Source: Bradyrhizobium liaoningense
GTDB taxonomy: Bacteria; Pseudomonadota; Alphaproteobacteria; Rhizobiales; Xanthobacteraceae
Direction: 5' to 3'
Assembly (NCBI RefSeq): GCF_018130825.1
Contig: NZ_JAFCJS010000003.1
Coordinates: forward strand, 891,001 to 955,000
Length of the DNA stretch: 64,000 nucleotides
In this document: piece after piece, positions 16,935-25,525 of the stretch
How positions within the stretch are numbered: the stretch's first letter is position 1
How the letters are laid out: the number at the start of each line of letters is the position of its first letter
Notes under the pieces: generated by a model
The model's input: the letters and a program-made list of their open reading frames with translations, nothing else
The model's database searches: none
Told to the model about the DNA's origin: nothing
Program-made: the position numbers and the translations under genes

Positions 16935-17954
16935 TCAGCACTCCGACAGGAGGACGTCGAGATCGGCGGTCGAACGACGGCCGATATCCGCGCCGTGCTC
17001 GGTGAGGAAGTCGTCCGCGGCCATGCGTCCCTCCGCGCGCAGCATCGAGACGAACTCCCACTCCGCGTTGAGCTTCGAGGACGCTCCGAATTTCGCCAGC
17101 ATGTCGCTCTTGACCCGGTGTGTCCGCATCTTCGCCCAGCGCGCACCTTCGCCGCTGCCGGGGTCGGCCGCCTGGCGCAGCAGCGCGATCATGCGCAGCT
17201 CCTTCATCAGCGGCGAGTTGAAGGAGATTTCGTTGAGCCGATTGAGGATCTCTGCGGCCGTCCGCGGCTCCTCCAGCCGCTCGGTCGGATTGATCTGGAC
17301 GAGGATGGTGTCGTGCGCGTCGCTTTCGCGGACCAGCGGCGTGATCGTCGGGTTGCCGGCGAAGCCGCCGTCCCAATAGGGCTCGCCGTCGATCTCGATG
17401 GCGCGGAACATGGTCGGCAGGCAGGCCGATGCCAGCAGCACGTCGGCCGTGATCTCCGCATTGCGGAAGATCCGGCCACGCCCGGTGCGCACCCGCGTTG
17501 CGGTGATGAACAGCTGGATCGGCGAGCGCACGAGGCGTTCGAAATCGATGCTCTCCGCCAGCACCGCGCGCAGCGGATTGTAACCGGTCGGATTGAGATC
17601 GTAGGGCGACAGCACGCGCGACATCAGGTCGGTGAGGACGTAGAAGGGCGACGTATCGAGGGTCCAGCGCCCCATCAAGCGGTCGAGCGGGGAGCGCTGG
17701 AGCAGACTGAAGGCCGCGGCCTTCGAAACACGGCGCCAGTATCGGTCGAGCGCCTCACGCGCGCCCTCGGCGCCGCCGGCCGTCCAGCCGTCCGCCAGGA
17801 CCGCCGCATTCATCGCGCCTGCGGAGGTTCCGGAGATTGCGGCGATCGTCAGCCATCTCTCTTCCAGGAGGCGGTCGAGCACGCCCCAGGAGAAGGCGCC
17901 GTGCGAACCGCCGCCCTGAAGTGCGAGATCAATCAGTACGGCGTCGCGTTCCAT
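16935..17954 (-). CDS. Patatin-like phospholipase family protein
   Basis: 339-residue acyl hydrolase with the Ser-Asp dyad. The oxyanion loop LALQGGGSHGAFSWG is at about 8-22, the nucleophile elbow ISGTSAGAMNA at about 40-50, and the aspartate in DGGFAGNP near 187-194. A GTG nine bases upstream (17963) is an alternative start; neither has a strong ribosome site. It heads a two-gene unit with the GntP permease. Members act on membrane phospholipids or stored polyester. The pairing with an organic-acid permease suggests hydrolysis-product uptake, an inference only. Confidence 0.9.
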   Translation of the reverse strand: MERDAVLIDLALQGGGSHGAFSWGVLDRLLEERWLTIAAISGTSAGAMNAAVLADGWTAGGAEGAREALDRYWRRVSKAAAFSLLQRSPLDRLMGRWTLDTSPFYVLTDLMSRVLSPYDLNPTGYNPLRAVLAESIDFERLVRSPIQLFITATRVRTGRGRIFRNAEITADVLLASACLPTMFRAIEIDGEPYWDGGFAGNPTITPLVRESDAHDTILVQINPTERLEEPRTAAEILNRLNEISFNSPLMKELRMIALLRQAADPGSGEGARWAKMRTHRVKSDMLAKFGASSKLNAEWEFVSMLRAEGRMAADDFLTEHGADIGRRSTADLDVLLSEC

Positions 17955-17981
17955 GGCGGACACTCACGCAACTGAAGCTCA

Positions 17982-18012
17982 AATTCGACGTGATTTTTGA
18001 CCACGTCGAATT
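17982..18012. promoter_or_regulatory. Perfect 11-bp inverted repeat upstream of the patatin gene
   Basis: AATTCGACGTG (17982-17992) and CACGTCGAATT (18002-18012) are exact inverted copies around a 9-bp gap. The site starts 28 bp upstream of the patatin ATG and ends 53 bp after the serA stop. There is no U-run, so an operator is more likely than a terminator. Confidence 0.5.
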
Positions 18013-18064
18013 CGACCGCAGTGTGAGAGCAGTTGCCGCAAGATGCAACCGGAACGTGGAGCGT

Positions 18065-19309
18065 TTAGTGCTCGAATACCAGCCTTGCGCCGACCGTGCC
18101 TTCGAGGGCGCGGATCTGCTGGAGCAGCTCGCCCGAATCCTGGCCGCCGAGGTCGGCATCGAGCACGACGTAGCCGAGGTCGCCGGCGGTCTCCAGGTAT
18201 TGCGCGGCGATGTTGATGTCGCGCTGCAGGAAGACCTCGTTCAGCCGCCGCAGCATGCCCGGCACGTTGCGATGGACGTGGCTGAAGCGGGCGCCGGAGG
18301 GGCGCAGGTGCAGCTGCACTTCCGGAAAGTTCACCGCACCCATGGTCGATCCCGTGATGAAATAGTCGACCAGTTTTCGCGCGACCTCGCCGCCGATGCG
18401 CTCCTGCGCCTCCTCGGTCGAGCCGCCGACATGCGGGGTGAGGATGACGTTGCCGAGGCCCTGCACCGGGCTCTTGAATCGCTCCGAATTCGAGGACGGC
18501 TCGATCGGAAACACGTCGATCGCAGCGCCGGCGATGTGGCCGTCGCGCAAGGCGCCGGCCAGCGCATCGAGATCGACCACGGTGCCGCGGCTGTTGTTGA
18601 TCAGGAACGAGCCCGGCTTCATCGCCCGCAGCTCCTTCTCGCCGATCATACCGGCGGTCTCCGGCGTCTCCGGCACGTGCAGGCTGACGACGTCGCTCTG
18701 CGCCAGCAGCTCTTCGAGCTTCTCGACCGGCTCGGTGTTGCCGTGGCGCAGCTTGTCGGTGCGGTCGTAGAAGATCACGCGCATGCCCATGGCTTCGGCG
18801 AGCGTCGAGAGCTGCGAGCCGATATTGCCGTAGCCGACGATGCCGAGGGTGCGGCCGCGCACCTCGCGGCTGCCGGCCGCCGACTTATCCCAGCCGCCTT
18901 CGTGGGCGGAGACCGAGCGCGGAAAGATCTGCCGCAGCAGCATCACGATCTCGCCGATCACGAGCTCGGCGACGCTGCGGGTGTTCGAGAACGGCGCATT
19001 GAACACGGGAATACCGCGCTTGCGCGCGGCCAAGAGATCGACCTGGTTGGTGCCGACGCTGAAGCAGCCGACCGCGAGCAGCTGATCGGCGGCCGCGAGC
19101 ACCTCGTCGGTGATCTGGGTGCGCGAGCGGATGCCGAGCAGCGACACACCTTTGAGCGCCCGGCGCAGCGCCTCGCCGTCCAGCGCCTTGGTGAGCCGCT
19201 CGACATTGGTGAAACCCGCGCTCCTGAACAGGTCCACGGCGCTGTCATTGACGCCTTCGAGCAGAAGCGCCTTCGCGCTCCGCTCAGGGCTTTGGCCTGG
19301 GGCTGGCAT
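18065..19309 (-). CDS. serA: D-3-phosphoglycerate dehydrogenase SerA
   Basis: 414-residue NAD-dependent dehydrogenase for the first step of serine synthesis (3-phosphoglycerate to 3-phosphohydroxypyruvate). Domains in order: substrate domain, Rossmann domain with LGIVGYGNIGSQ (about 155-166), catalytic NNSRGTVVD, DVFPIEP and LTPHVGGSTEEA (His), then a C-terminal ACT domain (RRLNEVFLQRDINIAAQYL...GYVVLDAD) for serine feedback. This is the short E. coli-type enzyme (410 aa), not the long form with an extra domain. AGGAG lies before the ATG at 19309; the longer open frame to 19519 runs through a repeat element and is rejected. A second serA elsewhere in the genome is possible. Confidence 0.9.
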   Translation of the reverse strand: MPAPGQSPERSAKALLLEGVNDSAVDLFRSAGFTNVERLTKALDGEALRRALKGVSLLGIRSRTQITDEVLAAADQLLAVGCFSVGTNQVDLLAARKRGIPVFNAPFSNTRSVAELVIGEIVMLLRQIFPRSVSAHEGGWDKSAAGSREVRGRTLGIVGYGNIGSQLSTLAEAMGMRVIFYDRTDKLRHGNTEPVEKLEELLAQSDVVSLHVPETPETAGMIGEKELRAMKPGSFLINNSRGTVVDLDALAGALRDGHIAGAAIDVFPIEPSSNSERFKSPVQGLGNVILTPHVGGSTEEAQERIGGEVARKLVDYFITGSTMGAVNFPEVQLHLRPSGARFSHVHRNVPGMLRRLNEVFLQRDINIAAQYLETAGDLGYVVLDADLGGQDSGELLQQIRALEGTVGARLVFEH

Positions 19310-19453
19310 AGTATCTCCTGAAATGGCGGCTTTGCCGCAGCTCATAGACCGCGGACGGTGCACAGCACAATAGGGTTCGGATACGGGGAGAAGATGGCGG
19401 GGCGGGAGGTGTGCTGGTGTACCAGACCCGTTATCCGCGCGCCCGCAACGCTG

Positions 19454-19615
19454 CCCGTCATCCCTGCGCAGCGGCGAAGCCGCTGTCGCTGGAGGTGCGA
19501 GTGGCGCGATGCCTAGCATCGCGCCGGGAGCCTCGAAGGATGAACGGCCCCGATGCAGCCGGGCCGTCGCCCTTCGAGGGCCGCGGAAGAAGCGGCCACC
19601 TCAGGGTGACGGTCA
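19454..19615. repeat. Dispersed palindromic repeat, family 1 (copy 1)
   Basis: This sits in the 341-bp spacer between serA and the rhodanese gene. It has CCGTCATCCCTG at its left end and CACCTCAGGGTGACGG at its right end, an internal GGCGCGATGC-ctA-GCATCGCGCC hairpin (about 19503-19524), and CCTCGAAGGATG pairing with a diverged CCTTCGAGG. Its parts match the element at 61149-61272 but with the hairpin in the opposite place. Nothing coding was seen in the spacer. The rest of it (19310-19453) carries no recognised signal. Confidence 0.75.
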
Positions 19616-19650
19616 TGGAGTATTGACGCGGAGCGCGCGGACCACGCGCG

Positions 19651-20883
19651 TCAAATCACATAGAACCCGTGCGTCCCATCGAGCCGCAGCTGCTCGACGA
19701 GGCCGTACTCCCAATCGAGATAGGCCTGCATCGCGGCTTGCGCGACGTCGGTCCCCTCATAGGGTCTGCGGTAGCGATGGGCCGGATCGGGCTTCGGCAG
19801 CACCAGCGGCGGACCGACTTCCAGCGCGCCGTCATAGCCGCCCTCGAGTACATAGACCTCCCAGCCCATCTGCGCGAGCCAGGACGCCGTCATGTCGGCG
19901 CGCATGCCTTTGTCGTCGGTCAGCACGATGCGCGCGCCGCGCACCGGCGCGGCCATGTCGGTTTCCTGGACGAGCTGGCCGCCTGGATAATGACGGAAGC
20001 CCGGGAGATGGCCGGCCGCATATTCCTCGGCGTCGCGCACGTCGAAACGATAGAGCGTGCGATTGGTCTCTGCGAGCAGCGCCGACATCTCGCCCGCTCC
20101 AATGTGGCGGACACCGGCTCGATAGGCGACGTCGCGGGCGTTGGCGGGCCCGCCTTCGAACGATCCGATCGCGCCGCGCCTGTCAGCACCGTGATTGAGT
20201 GCATGCCGCGCCAGCGTCCAGCCGATCGTGCCGTTGCGCAACGCCCGCACCTTGTTCGGCACGCCGGCATTGATCAGCGACTGCGTGCCGATGATCGAGC
20301 GGGTGCGGCCGGCGCAATTGACGATGATGGTGGTTTCAGGGTCGGGCGCGGCCTGGCCTGCCCGCAGCACCAGCTCCGCGCCGGGCACGCTGACCGAGCC
20401 CGGAATGTTCATGGTCGCATATTCGTCGAAGCGGCGAACGTCGAGGATGGCGATATTGGCCTTGTCGGCGATGAGCTTTGCCACCTCGTCGGCGCTGAGC
20501 GAGGGCGTATGGCGGCGCGCCTCGACCAGCTCGCCGAACGCCTTGGAATAGGAGTTGACGTCCTCGAACACCTGATAGCCCGCATCGCGCCAGGCCTTCA
20601 GCCCGCCCTCGAGCGCACGGATGTTGGTGTAGCCGAGCGCGGCAAGGCGTTCGGCGCCGGTCGCAACCAGCCCCTCGCCGTCATCATAGAGCACGATCGC
20701 CACGTCCTTGCGTGGCAGCCGCACCTCGGCTTCGACCGCGATCCGATCCGCGGCCATGTTGGCGGCGAACAGCGGATGGCCGGTGGCAAAGCCGGCCTCA
20801 TATCTGAGATCGAGCAGCGCGATTTCCTCGCGCAACAGCAGCGCGCGGCGGATATCGGCGGGGGTGACGATCGGAAGCGTCAT
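19651..20883 (-). CDS. Multidomain rhodanese-like sulfurtransferase
   Basis: 410-residue cytoplasmic protein made of three or four rhodanese modules. Only the second carries an active-site cysteine loop (VNCAGRTRS, about residues 223-231). The first and third have LYDDGEG and LTDDKGM at that place and are catalytically dead. ALEGGLKAW and VLEGGYDGA are the usual module-end motifs. It would move sulfane sulfur from thiosulfate or persulfide to acceptors. The ATG at 20883 is chosen because the upstream frame shows no protein-like sequence. The gene stands alone, divergent from a small exported protein. Confidence 0.9.
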   Translation of the reverse strand: MTLPIVTPADIRRALLLREEIALLDLRYEAGFATGHPLFAANMAADRIAVEAEVRLPRKDVAIVLYDDGEGLVATGAERLAALGYTNIRALEGGLKAWRDAGYQVFEDVNSYSKAFGELVEARRHTPSLSADEVAKLIADKANIAILDVRRFDEYATMNIPGSVSVPGAELVLRAGQAAPDPETTIIVNCAGRTRSIIGTQSLINAGVPNKVRALRNGTIGWTLARHALNHGADRRGAIGSFEGGPANARDVAYRAGVRHIGAGEMSALLAETNRTLYRFDVRDAEEYAAGHLPGFRHYPGGQLVQETDMAAPVRGARIVLTDDKGMRADMTASWLAQMGWEVYVLEGGYDGALEVGPPLVLPKPDPAHRYRRPYEGTDVAQAAMQAYLDWEYGLVEQLRLDGTHGFYVI

Positions 20884-21064
20884 CGGACAGGCAGCCTTCG
20901 AAGTTTGAACAGGGCGCTTTTGGCCGATTGCGGACCGCTTGACCAGCCCGACGAGGACATGCCCTCCCGCCCTGCGGCGTCCAATCCCGCCGAGCCGCGC
21001 AAAGAAGGATGTTGTCCGCGGGCGCAGGGCGGGTAAAGTTCCGACTCGTGCGTGGGGGGGCAGC

Positions 21065-21733
21065 ATGCGAATCATAAAATTCCTGGTGGTGTTTCTGGTG
21101 CTTCCGGGTGCGGCCATGGCCGCGCTGACCAATGCGGAGCGCAAGTCCCAATTCGAGCGGGCGATGGCGTCGATCGTAGCCGCGACGACGCCGACCGTGT
21201 TCGGCTTTGTCCGCGACACGCTGATCAAGGACTACGTCGCCTGCAAGCCCAACAAGGGGCAGGCCGTGGAGCTCGTCAGCGCGAGCTATTTTCGGTCCTG
21301 TGAGCACGAGGACGCGTCGGTGACAGGTGACCGCTCGCTGGAATCGTGCCAGCTGCGCTACGGCAAACCGTGCGCTCTGCTGGCGGTGAACGAAGAGATC
21401 GTCGTGGAAGGCGAGCTGACAGCACGGGACATGCCGCGTCTGCATTATGCGGGCAAGTATGACCTGTCCCAGATCCCGATCATCCGACGGGTGACCAGGC
21501 AGCGACCCGACGTGCAGAATTACGACAAGGCCATGGAGCCAAAGGCCATGGCGATACACCCCTGGGGCAAGTTGTTCATTTCGGCCGGGGATCCAAGTCT
21601 GCAGGACGCACAGACCTCCGCACTGGCAAAATGCAACAGCGATCCCACGCGGAATGGCAGGGACGGCGGCTGCTTCGTCTACGCCGTCAACAACGACGTC
21701 GTCATTGGTGAACGTCGCATGCAGCCGAAGTGA
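21065..21733 (+). CDS. Exported hypothetical protein with two Cys-pair repeats
   Basis: 222-residue protein with a clean signal peptide (MRIIKFLVVFLVLPGAAMA). Two related segments are visible: LESCQLRYGKPCALLAVNEEIVV (about 97-119) and ALAKCNSDPTRNGRDGGCFVYAVNNDVVI (about 187-214). Each has two cysteines and an AVNxxVV strand, like the DUF4189-type periplasmic modules. Function is unknown. It converges with the PepSY gene across a short spacer holding a GTCGCG/CGCGAC hairpin (about 21737-21757). Confidence 0.75.
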   Translation: MRIIKFLVVFLVLPGAAMAALTNAERKSQFERAMASIVAATTPTVFGFVRDTLIKDYVACKPNKGQAVELVSASYFRSCEHEDASVTGDRSLESCQLRYGKPCALLAVNEEIVVEGELTARDMPRLHYAGKYDLSQIPIIRRVTRQRPDVQNYDKAMEPKAMAIHPWGKLFISAGDPSLQDAQTSALAKCNSDPTRNGRDGGCFVYAVNNDVVIGERRMQPK

Positions 21734-21790
21734 CGTGTCGCGCAAATATCGCGACGCGATCCAGGCGGATCTGAACTGCGGCTTGTCGGA

Positions 21791-22987
21791 TCACTCGCCC
21801 GGAACGAGCCGTCCGAGCGGCGGCTGCGCGGGGCGCCGCAGCTTGCGGCGCGACAGATAGAGCAGGATGCCGGTGACCGAGAACAGCGGCATCAAGGCCG
21901 CGGCAATCATGAACGCGAGCTTGCCGGGCCAGCCCAGGACCGCGCCGCGATGGATGTCGAGCACATTCGCAATGATCTTCTCGCCGAACGTCTTGTCGGC
22001 GTAACGCTCTGCCGAGACCAGCTGGCCGGTCGCGGCATCGATGCGGAATTCATCGCGCGTGGTGTCGAGCGTCGAATTCTTGCCCCACGACCGAATCCTT
22101 ATCACCGTGCCGGGACTGGGCGGCAGCGTCAGCAGAGCCTTGGCGAAGCGGTCGGCCTCCTCACGCCGGAACGTCGCCCATGCCTGGTCGAACCCGATCG
22201 GCTGGGCCGGCTCGGAGCGGGCGGAGGCGCGCGGAGTCTTCGCGGACATCTTGGGCTGCATCTTCGCAGCACTGACCTCCGGACGCGCCAGCAGCCAGAC
22301 GACGCCGTCCTTGTACCAGTCGAACGAGTACCACAGGCCGGTGAGCGTCATCACCAGATAGACTGGAAGAACCCAGGTACCGATGACCGCATGCAGCGAG
22401 CGATGCAGCCCGCGCCCGCTGAGACCGAGATTGGGCCTGAGCCACATCTTCACGCTGCGCGCGCGGCGTGGCCAGCGCAGCACGAGACCGGAGATCAGCA
22501 TGACGATCAGGCCGAGCGCGGCGACGCCCGTAACCTGACGTCCCCAGCCCTTGGCATCGCCGGGCACCAGCAGCCAGCGATGCAGCCTGCGAACGGTCGC
22601 GAAGAATTCTTCGCCGCGCGGTGGCCCCAACACGCGCGCGTCATAGGGATCGACATAGAGCGACGCCGGTCGCGCGCCCTGCTCGTCGCGCGCAAAGCGG
22701 ACACGCACGGCGGCGGCCGGATCGCTCGACAGCATCACGGCCGAGACCTGGCCGAAATCCTGCCCCGCCTTCAGCCGGGCGACCAACTCGTCGGGCATCA
22801 GCGCCGGCATATCGCGCGGCGAGACTCGCATGATGCCGGCGTTGAGATGATCGACGATCTCGTCCTCAAAACTCATGACCGCGCCGGTCAGCGCGATCAG
22901 GGCAAGCAGCAGCGCGAGCACCAGGCCCGCGATGGAATGGACCTGGAGCAGAGCAGCCTTGATGGTGTGCCCCAACCGCGCAGCCAT
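21791..22987 (-). CDS. PepSY-associated TM helix domain protein (FegB-like)
   Basis: 398-residue inner-membrane protein of the PepSY-TM family. Helix one is about 18-43 (IAGLVLALLLALIALTGAVMSFEDEIVDHLN), with an HRWLLVPGDAKGWGRQ loop, RGLHRSLHAVIGTWVLPVYLVMTLTGLWY, and a last helix before the basic YLSRRKLRRP tail. Such proteins sit beside siderophore receptors and are thought to help release iron or reduce ferric siderophore at the inner membrane. It follows the TonB receptor by 2 bp. The same receptor-plus-PepSY operon is known as fegAB in Bradyrhizobium japonicum. Confidence 0.9.
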   Translation of the reverse strand: MAARLGHTIKAALLQVHSIAGLVLALLLALIALTGAVMSFEDEIVDHLNAGIMRVSPRDMPALMPDELVARLKAGQDFGQVSAVMLSSDPAAAVRVRFARDEQGARPASLYVDPYDARVLGPPRGEEFFATVRRLHRWLLVPGDAKGWGRQVTGVAALGLIVMLISGLVLRWPRRARSVKMWLRPNLGLSGRGLHRSLHAVIGTWVLPVYLVMTLTGLWYSFDWYKDGVVWLLARPEVSAAKMQPKMSAKTPRASARSEPAQPIGFDQAWATFRREEADRFAKALLTLPPSPGTVIRIRSWGKNSTLDTTRDEFRIDAATGQLVSAERYADKTFGEKIIANVLDIHRGAVLGWPGKLAFMIAAALMPLFSVTGILLYLSRRKLRRPAQPPLGRLVPGE

Positions 22988-22989
22988 CG

Positions 22990-25326
22990 CTAGAACTTCA
23001 CCGTCGCCGACAGCGAGAAGCGTCGGGCATCACCCATGGCGACACCCAGATTGTTCTGTGCGGACGTGTAGTAGACGGTGTCGAACAGGTTCTTGACATT
23101 GAGCTGGTAGGTCACCGGCAAGGTCTGGTACTTCGTTTCGTAGGTCGCGAAGACGTCCGCAACCACGTAGGACGGAAGCATGAACGTATTGAGCGCATCG
23201 CCCGGCCGGTCGCCGACATAGCGGGCGCCGCCCCCGACCCTGAGCTGGCCGGGAAGCACCGTGCCGAAGTCGTAGACGAGATAGAGCGATGCCGTGTTCA
23301 TGGCGGCGTTCTGCAGCCGTTTGCCGGCGTAGGTCGGGTCTTCCGTCACCCGCGCATCGGTGTAGCCATAGCTGCCGATCATGCTCCAATTGTCGGAGAG
23401 CCGGCCGGTGACGTCGACCTCGACGCCGCGCGAGCGAACCTTGCCGGCCGCCGTGTAGACATTGAAGCCTGTTGCGGTGTTGAGCTGGCTGACCAGCACG
23501 TTCTGCTTCTCGATATCATAGATCGCGACAGTTCCCGACAGCCGCTTGTTGAGATCGAATTTGACGCCGGTCTCGTACTGCGTGCCTTCCTCGGGGGCGA
23601 TGTTCGACCCCAGCACGACGCCGCCGCCATTGCTCAGCGGGGCAATCGTCGAGTTCGGCTTCAGCGACTGCGAGTAGCTCGCATAGAGCGAGATCTGGTC
23701 GGTGAGCTTGAAGATCGCGCCACCGAGCGGGAGCACCGCGTCTGCCGACACGTTGGTGTTGGTGATGAACGGCTTGCCGCGCCCGGCGATCTGGTCGTAG
23801 TCCATGTAGCGCACGCCGCCGACCAGCGCGAACCGCTCGGTCAGATGCAGCGTATCCTGGAAGAACAGCGACCATTGGCCGAGCTTATCGGTCTGGGCAC
23901 TATCGCTCTTCGACACCGTCGTACCCGGCCCGATCAGACCGTAGACCGGATTGTAGACATTGAAGGACGCCGTCGTTTGCCGGATCAGATTGTCGCGGTA
24001 GATGGTGCGGTACTGACCGTCGCCGCCGAACAGCACCTCGTTGCGCATGTCGCCGAGCCAGAACCCGCCCGAGATGTAGGACGTGCCGTAGCTCGAATTG
24101 CTGAGCGAGCCCTGCGTGCCGTCATTGCTGCGCGTCTCGACGCCGGTGGTGGCGTTGACGCCGGTGATGCGGAGCTGGTTGGCGCTGAAAGTCTCGGTGT
24201 TGTAGCTATAAGCAGCCGTGACCTTCCAGTCCTGGTTGAGGCGATGCTCGACAGAGGCCTGGATCAGGTCGGACGTCCCCCACATATCGTTGTAGGGCTC
24301 GTCGAGACGGCGTGTTGCCGGGATCGCCAGCGGTGCACCGTTGATGAACGCCGTGCCGCGATCGAACGGATAGATGAACTCGCGGTGCTCGTAGTTGAGC
24401 TGCACCGTGGTGTCCTGACCGTACCAGGCCAGTGACGGCGCAACGAGCATTTCCCTGTGGCGGCCGAAGTTGCGCCAATAGTCCTCGCTCACACCATAGC
24501 CGATGAAGCGGTAGGCAAGGCCCTGGTCACCGATCGGACCGGTGATGTCGAGCAGGCCGTCGGCGCCGGTCTTGGAGGCGCTGAAGGCCGAGCCGAGCAG
24601 CGTGACCGAACCGTGCTGGTAGAGCTCGGGACGCTTGCTGATGGTGTTGACGATGCCGCCAGGGTCCATGATGCCGTAGAGCAGCGAAGCCGGCCCTTTC
24701 AGCACCTCGACACTTTCGACCGCGGGATTGAGGCTGCGGCCCTGCACCAGCGGCATGCCGTTGCGCATGATCGAGCCGTCGCGATTGTCGCCGAAGCCGC
24801 GGCGAATGACGGCGTCCTGGGTGCCGGCGAGCGTATTGGTCTGGGTGATGCCGCTGATGTTGATCAACGCATCGTCGATGTTGCGCGGGAGCTGGTCCTT
24901 CAACACCTGCTCTGGCACGATGTTGACGGACTGCGAGGTGTCGAGCGGCGAGGAGCCGCTGCGCAGCGTGGTCGAACTCGGCATCGCGCGGTAACCGAGC
25001 TTTGCGGCCTGTTGCGCGGCGGCTTCCGCGGCGGCGCGCTCCGAAAGCGTCGGCGCCGCGGGTGCGGGATTGCGACTGGACTGGCGGCGAGCGGCGGCTT
25101 GCGTGCGGCGTGGAGACCCTTCCGATGCACGTGCCGGTTTCGGCCGCGGCGCCGGGGCTTCCACCGTCACCGGCGGCAGTGCCGATTGCGCCTGCGCGCT
25201 CGTCGTGTTGGAGGGAGTTTCGATGAGCAGCACGGCCGCTCCGATGAGAAGACCTGCACGGCTCTTGCCGGCACGAGTTCGATGGCCGCTGTCGCGTTGG
25301 CCATCCACGAAGGCACGCACTTTCAT
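22990..25326 (-). CDS. TonB-dependent siderophore receptor (FegA-like)
   Basis: 778-residue outer-membrane receptor. A signal sequence with a long basic start (about 1-47) leads to a proline/alanine-rich linker (50-110). Then come a plug domain (SPLDTSQSVNIVPEQVLKDQLPRNIDDALINISGITQ..., VEVLKGPASLLYGIMDPGGIVNTISKRP) and a beta barrel ending in the terminal phenylalanine (LSATVKF). The VLKGPxSxLYG and PGGxxNxxSKRP motifs place it with ferrichrome/pyoverdine-type receptors. It is followed by the PepSY protein and preceded by an Irr-type motif, so iron control is likely. The N-terminal linker has no obvious sigma-regulator signalling domain. Confidence 0.93.
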   Translation of the reverse strand: MKVRAFVDGQRDSGHRTRAGKSRAGLLIGAAVLLIETPSNTTSAQAQSALPPVTVEAPAPRPKPARASEGSPRRTQAAARRQSSRNPAPAAPTLSERAAAEAAAQQAAKLGYRAMPSSTTLRSGSSPLDTSQSVNIVPEQVLKDQLPRNIDDALINISGITQTNTLAGTQDAVIRRGFGDNRDGSIMRNGMPLVQGRSLNPAVESVEVLKGPASLLYGIMDPGGIVNTISKRPELYQHGSVTLLGSAFSASKTGADGLLDITGPIGDQGLAYRFIGYGVSEDYWRNFGRHREMLVAPSLAWYGQDTTVQLNYEHREFIYPFDRGTAFINGAPLAIPATRRLDEPYNDMWGTSDLIQASVEHRLNQDWKVTAAYSYNTETFSANQLRITGVNATTGVETRSNDGTQGSLSNSSYGTSYISGGFWLGDMRNEVLFGGDGQYRTIYRDNLIRQTTASFNVYNPVYGLIGPGTTVSKSDSAQTDKLGQWSLFFQDTLHLTERFALVGGVRYMDYDQIAGRGKPFITNTNVSADAVLPLGGAIFKLTDQISLYASYSQSLKPNSTIAPLSNGGGVVLGSNIAPEEGTQYETGVKFDLNKRLSGTVAIYDIEKQNVLVSQLNTATGFNVYTAAGKVRSRGVEVDVTGRLSDNWSMIGSYGYTDARVTEDPTYAGKRLQNAAMNTASLYLVYDFGTVLPGQLRVGGGARYVGDRPGDALNTFMLPSYVVADVFATYETKYQTLPVTYQLNVKNLFDTVYYTSAQNNLGVAMGDARRFSLSATVKF

Positions 25327-25399
25327 TCCACTTCAAGTCAGGAGCATTGAAGTGTGCGCGTGTAACAGCCGTCGAGATCGAGGAGAACCGTAGACGAGC

Positions 25400-25430
25400 T
25401 TGAATCGCTCTAGTGTTGAATCGTTCTAAG
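25400..25430 (-). promoter_or_regulatory. Tandem ICE/Irr-like iron-control motif
   Basis: On the minus strand two copies of TTAGAA-CGA-TTCAA type sequence lie 16 bp apart: TTAGAACGATTCAA (25429-25416) and CTAGAGCGATTCAA (25413-25400). The better copy matches the rhizobial iron control element TTTAGAA-N3-TTCTAAA with few changes. The pair lies 74-104 bp upstream of the receptor start. Irr-mediated control is inferred from the motif and gene type. Confidence 0.65.
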
Positions 25431-25525
25431 CGTAGGCGACGCCGGACATCAATCAGCGATTGATCCCGCGTGGAACGCAACACGCCGCACGCGAATTCGC
25501 GGCGGCGTGTTCCGATATTTCACGA

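Noticed and set aside
18065..19519. Longer SerA start at 19519
   Set aside because: The extra 70 residues come from a palindromic repeat; the ATG at 19309 has AGGAG and gives the normal E. coli-type length.
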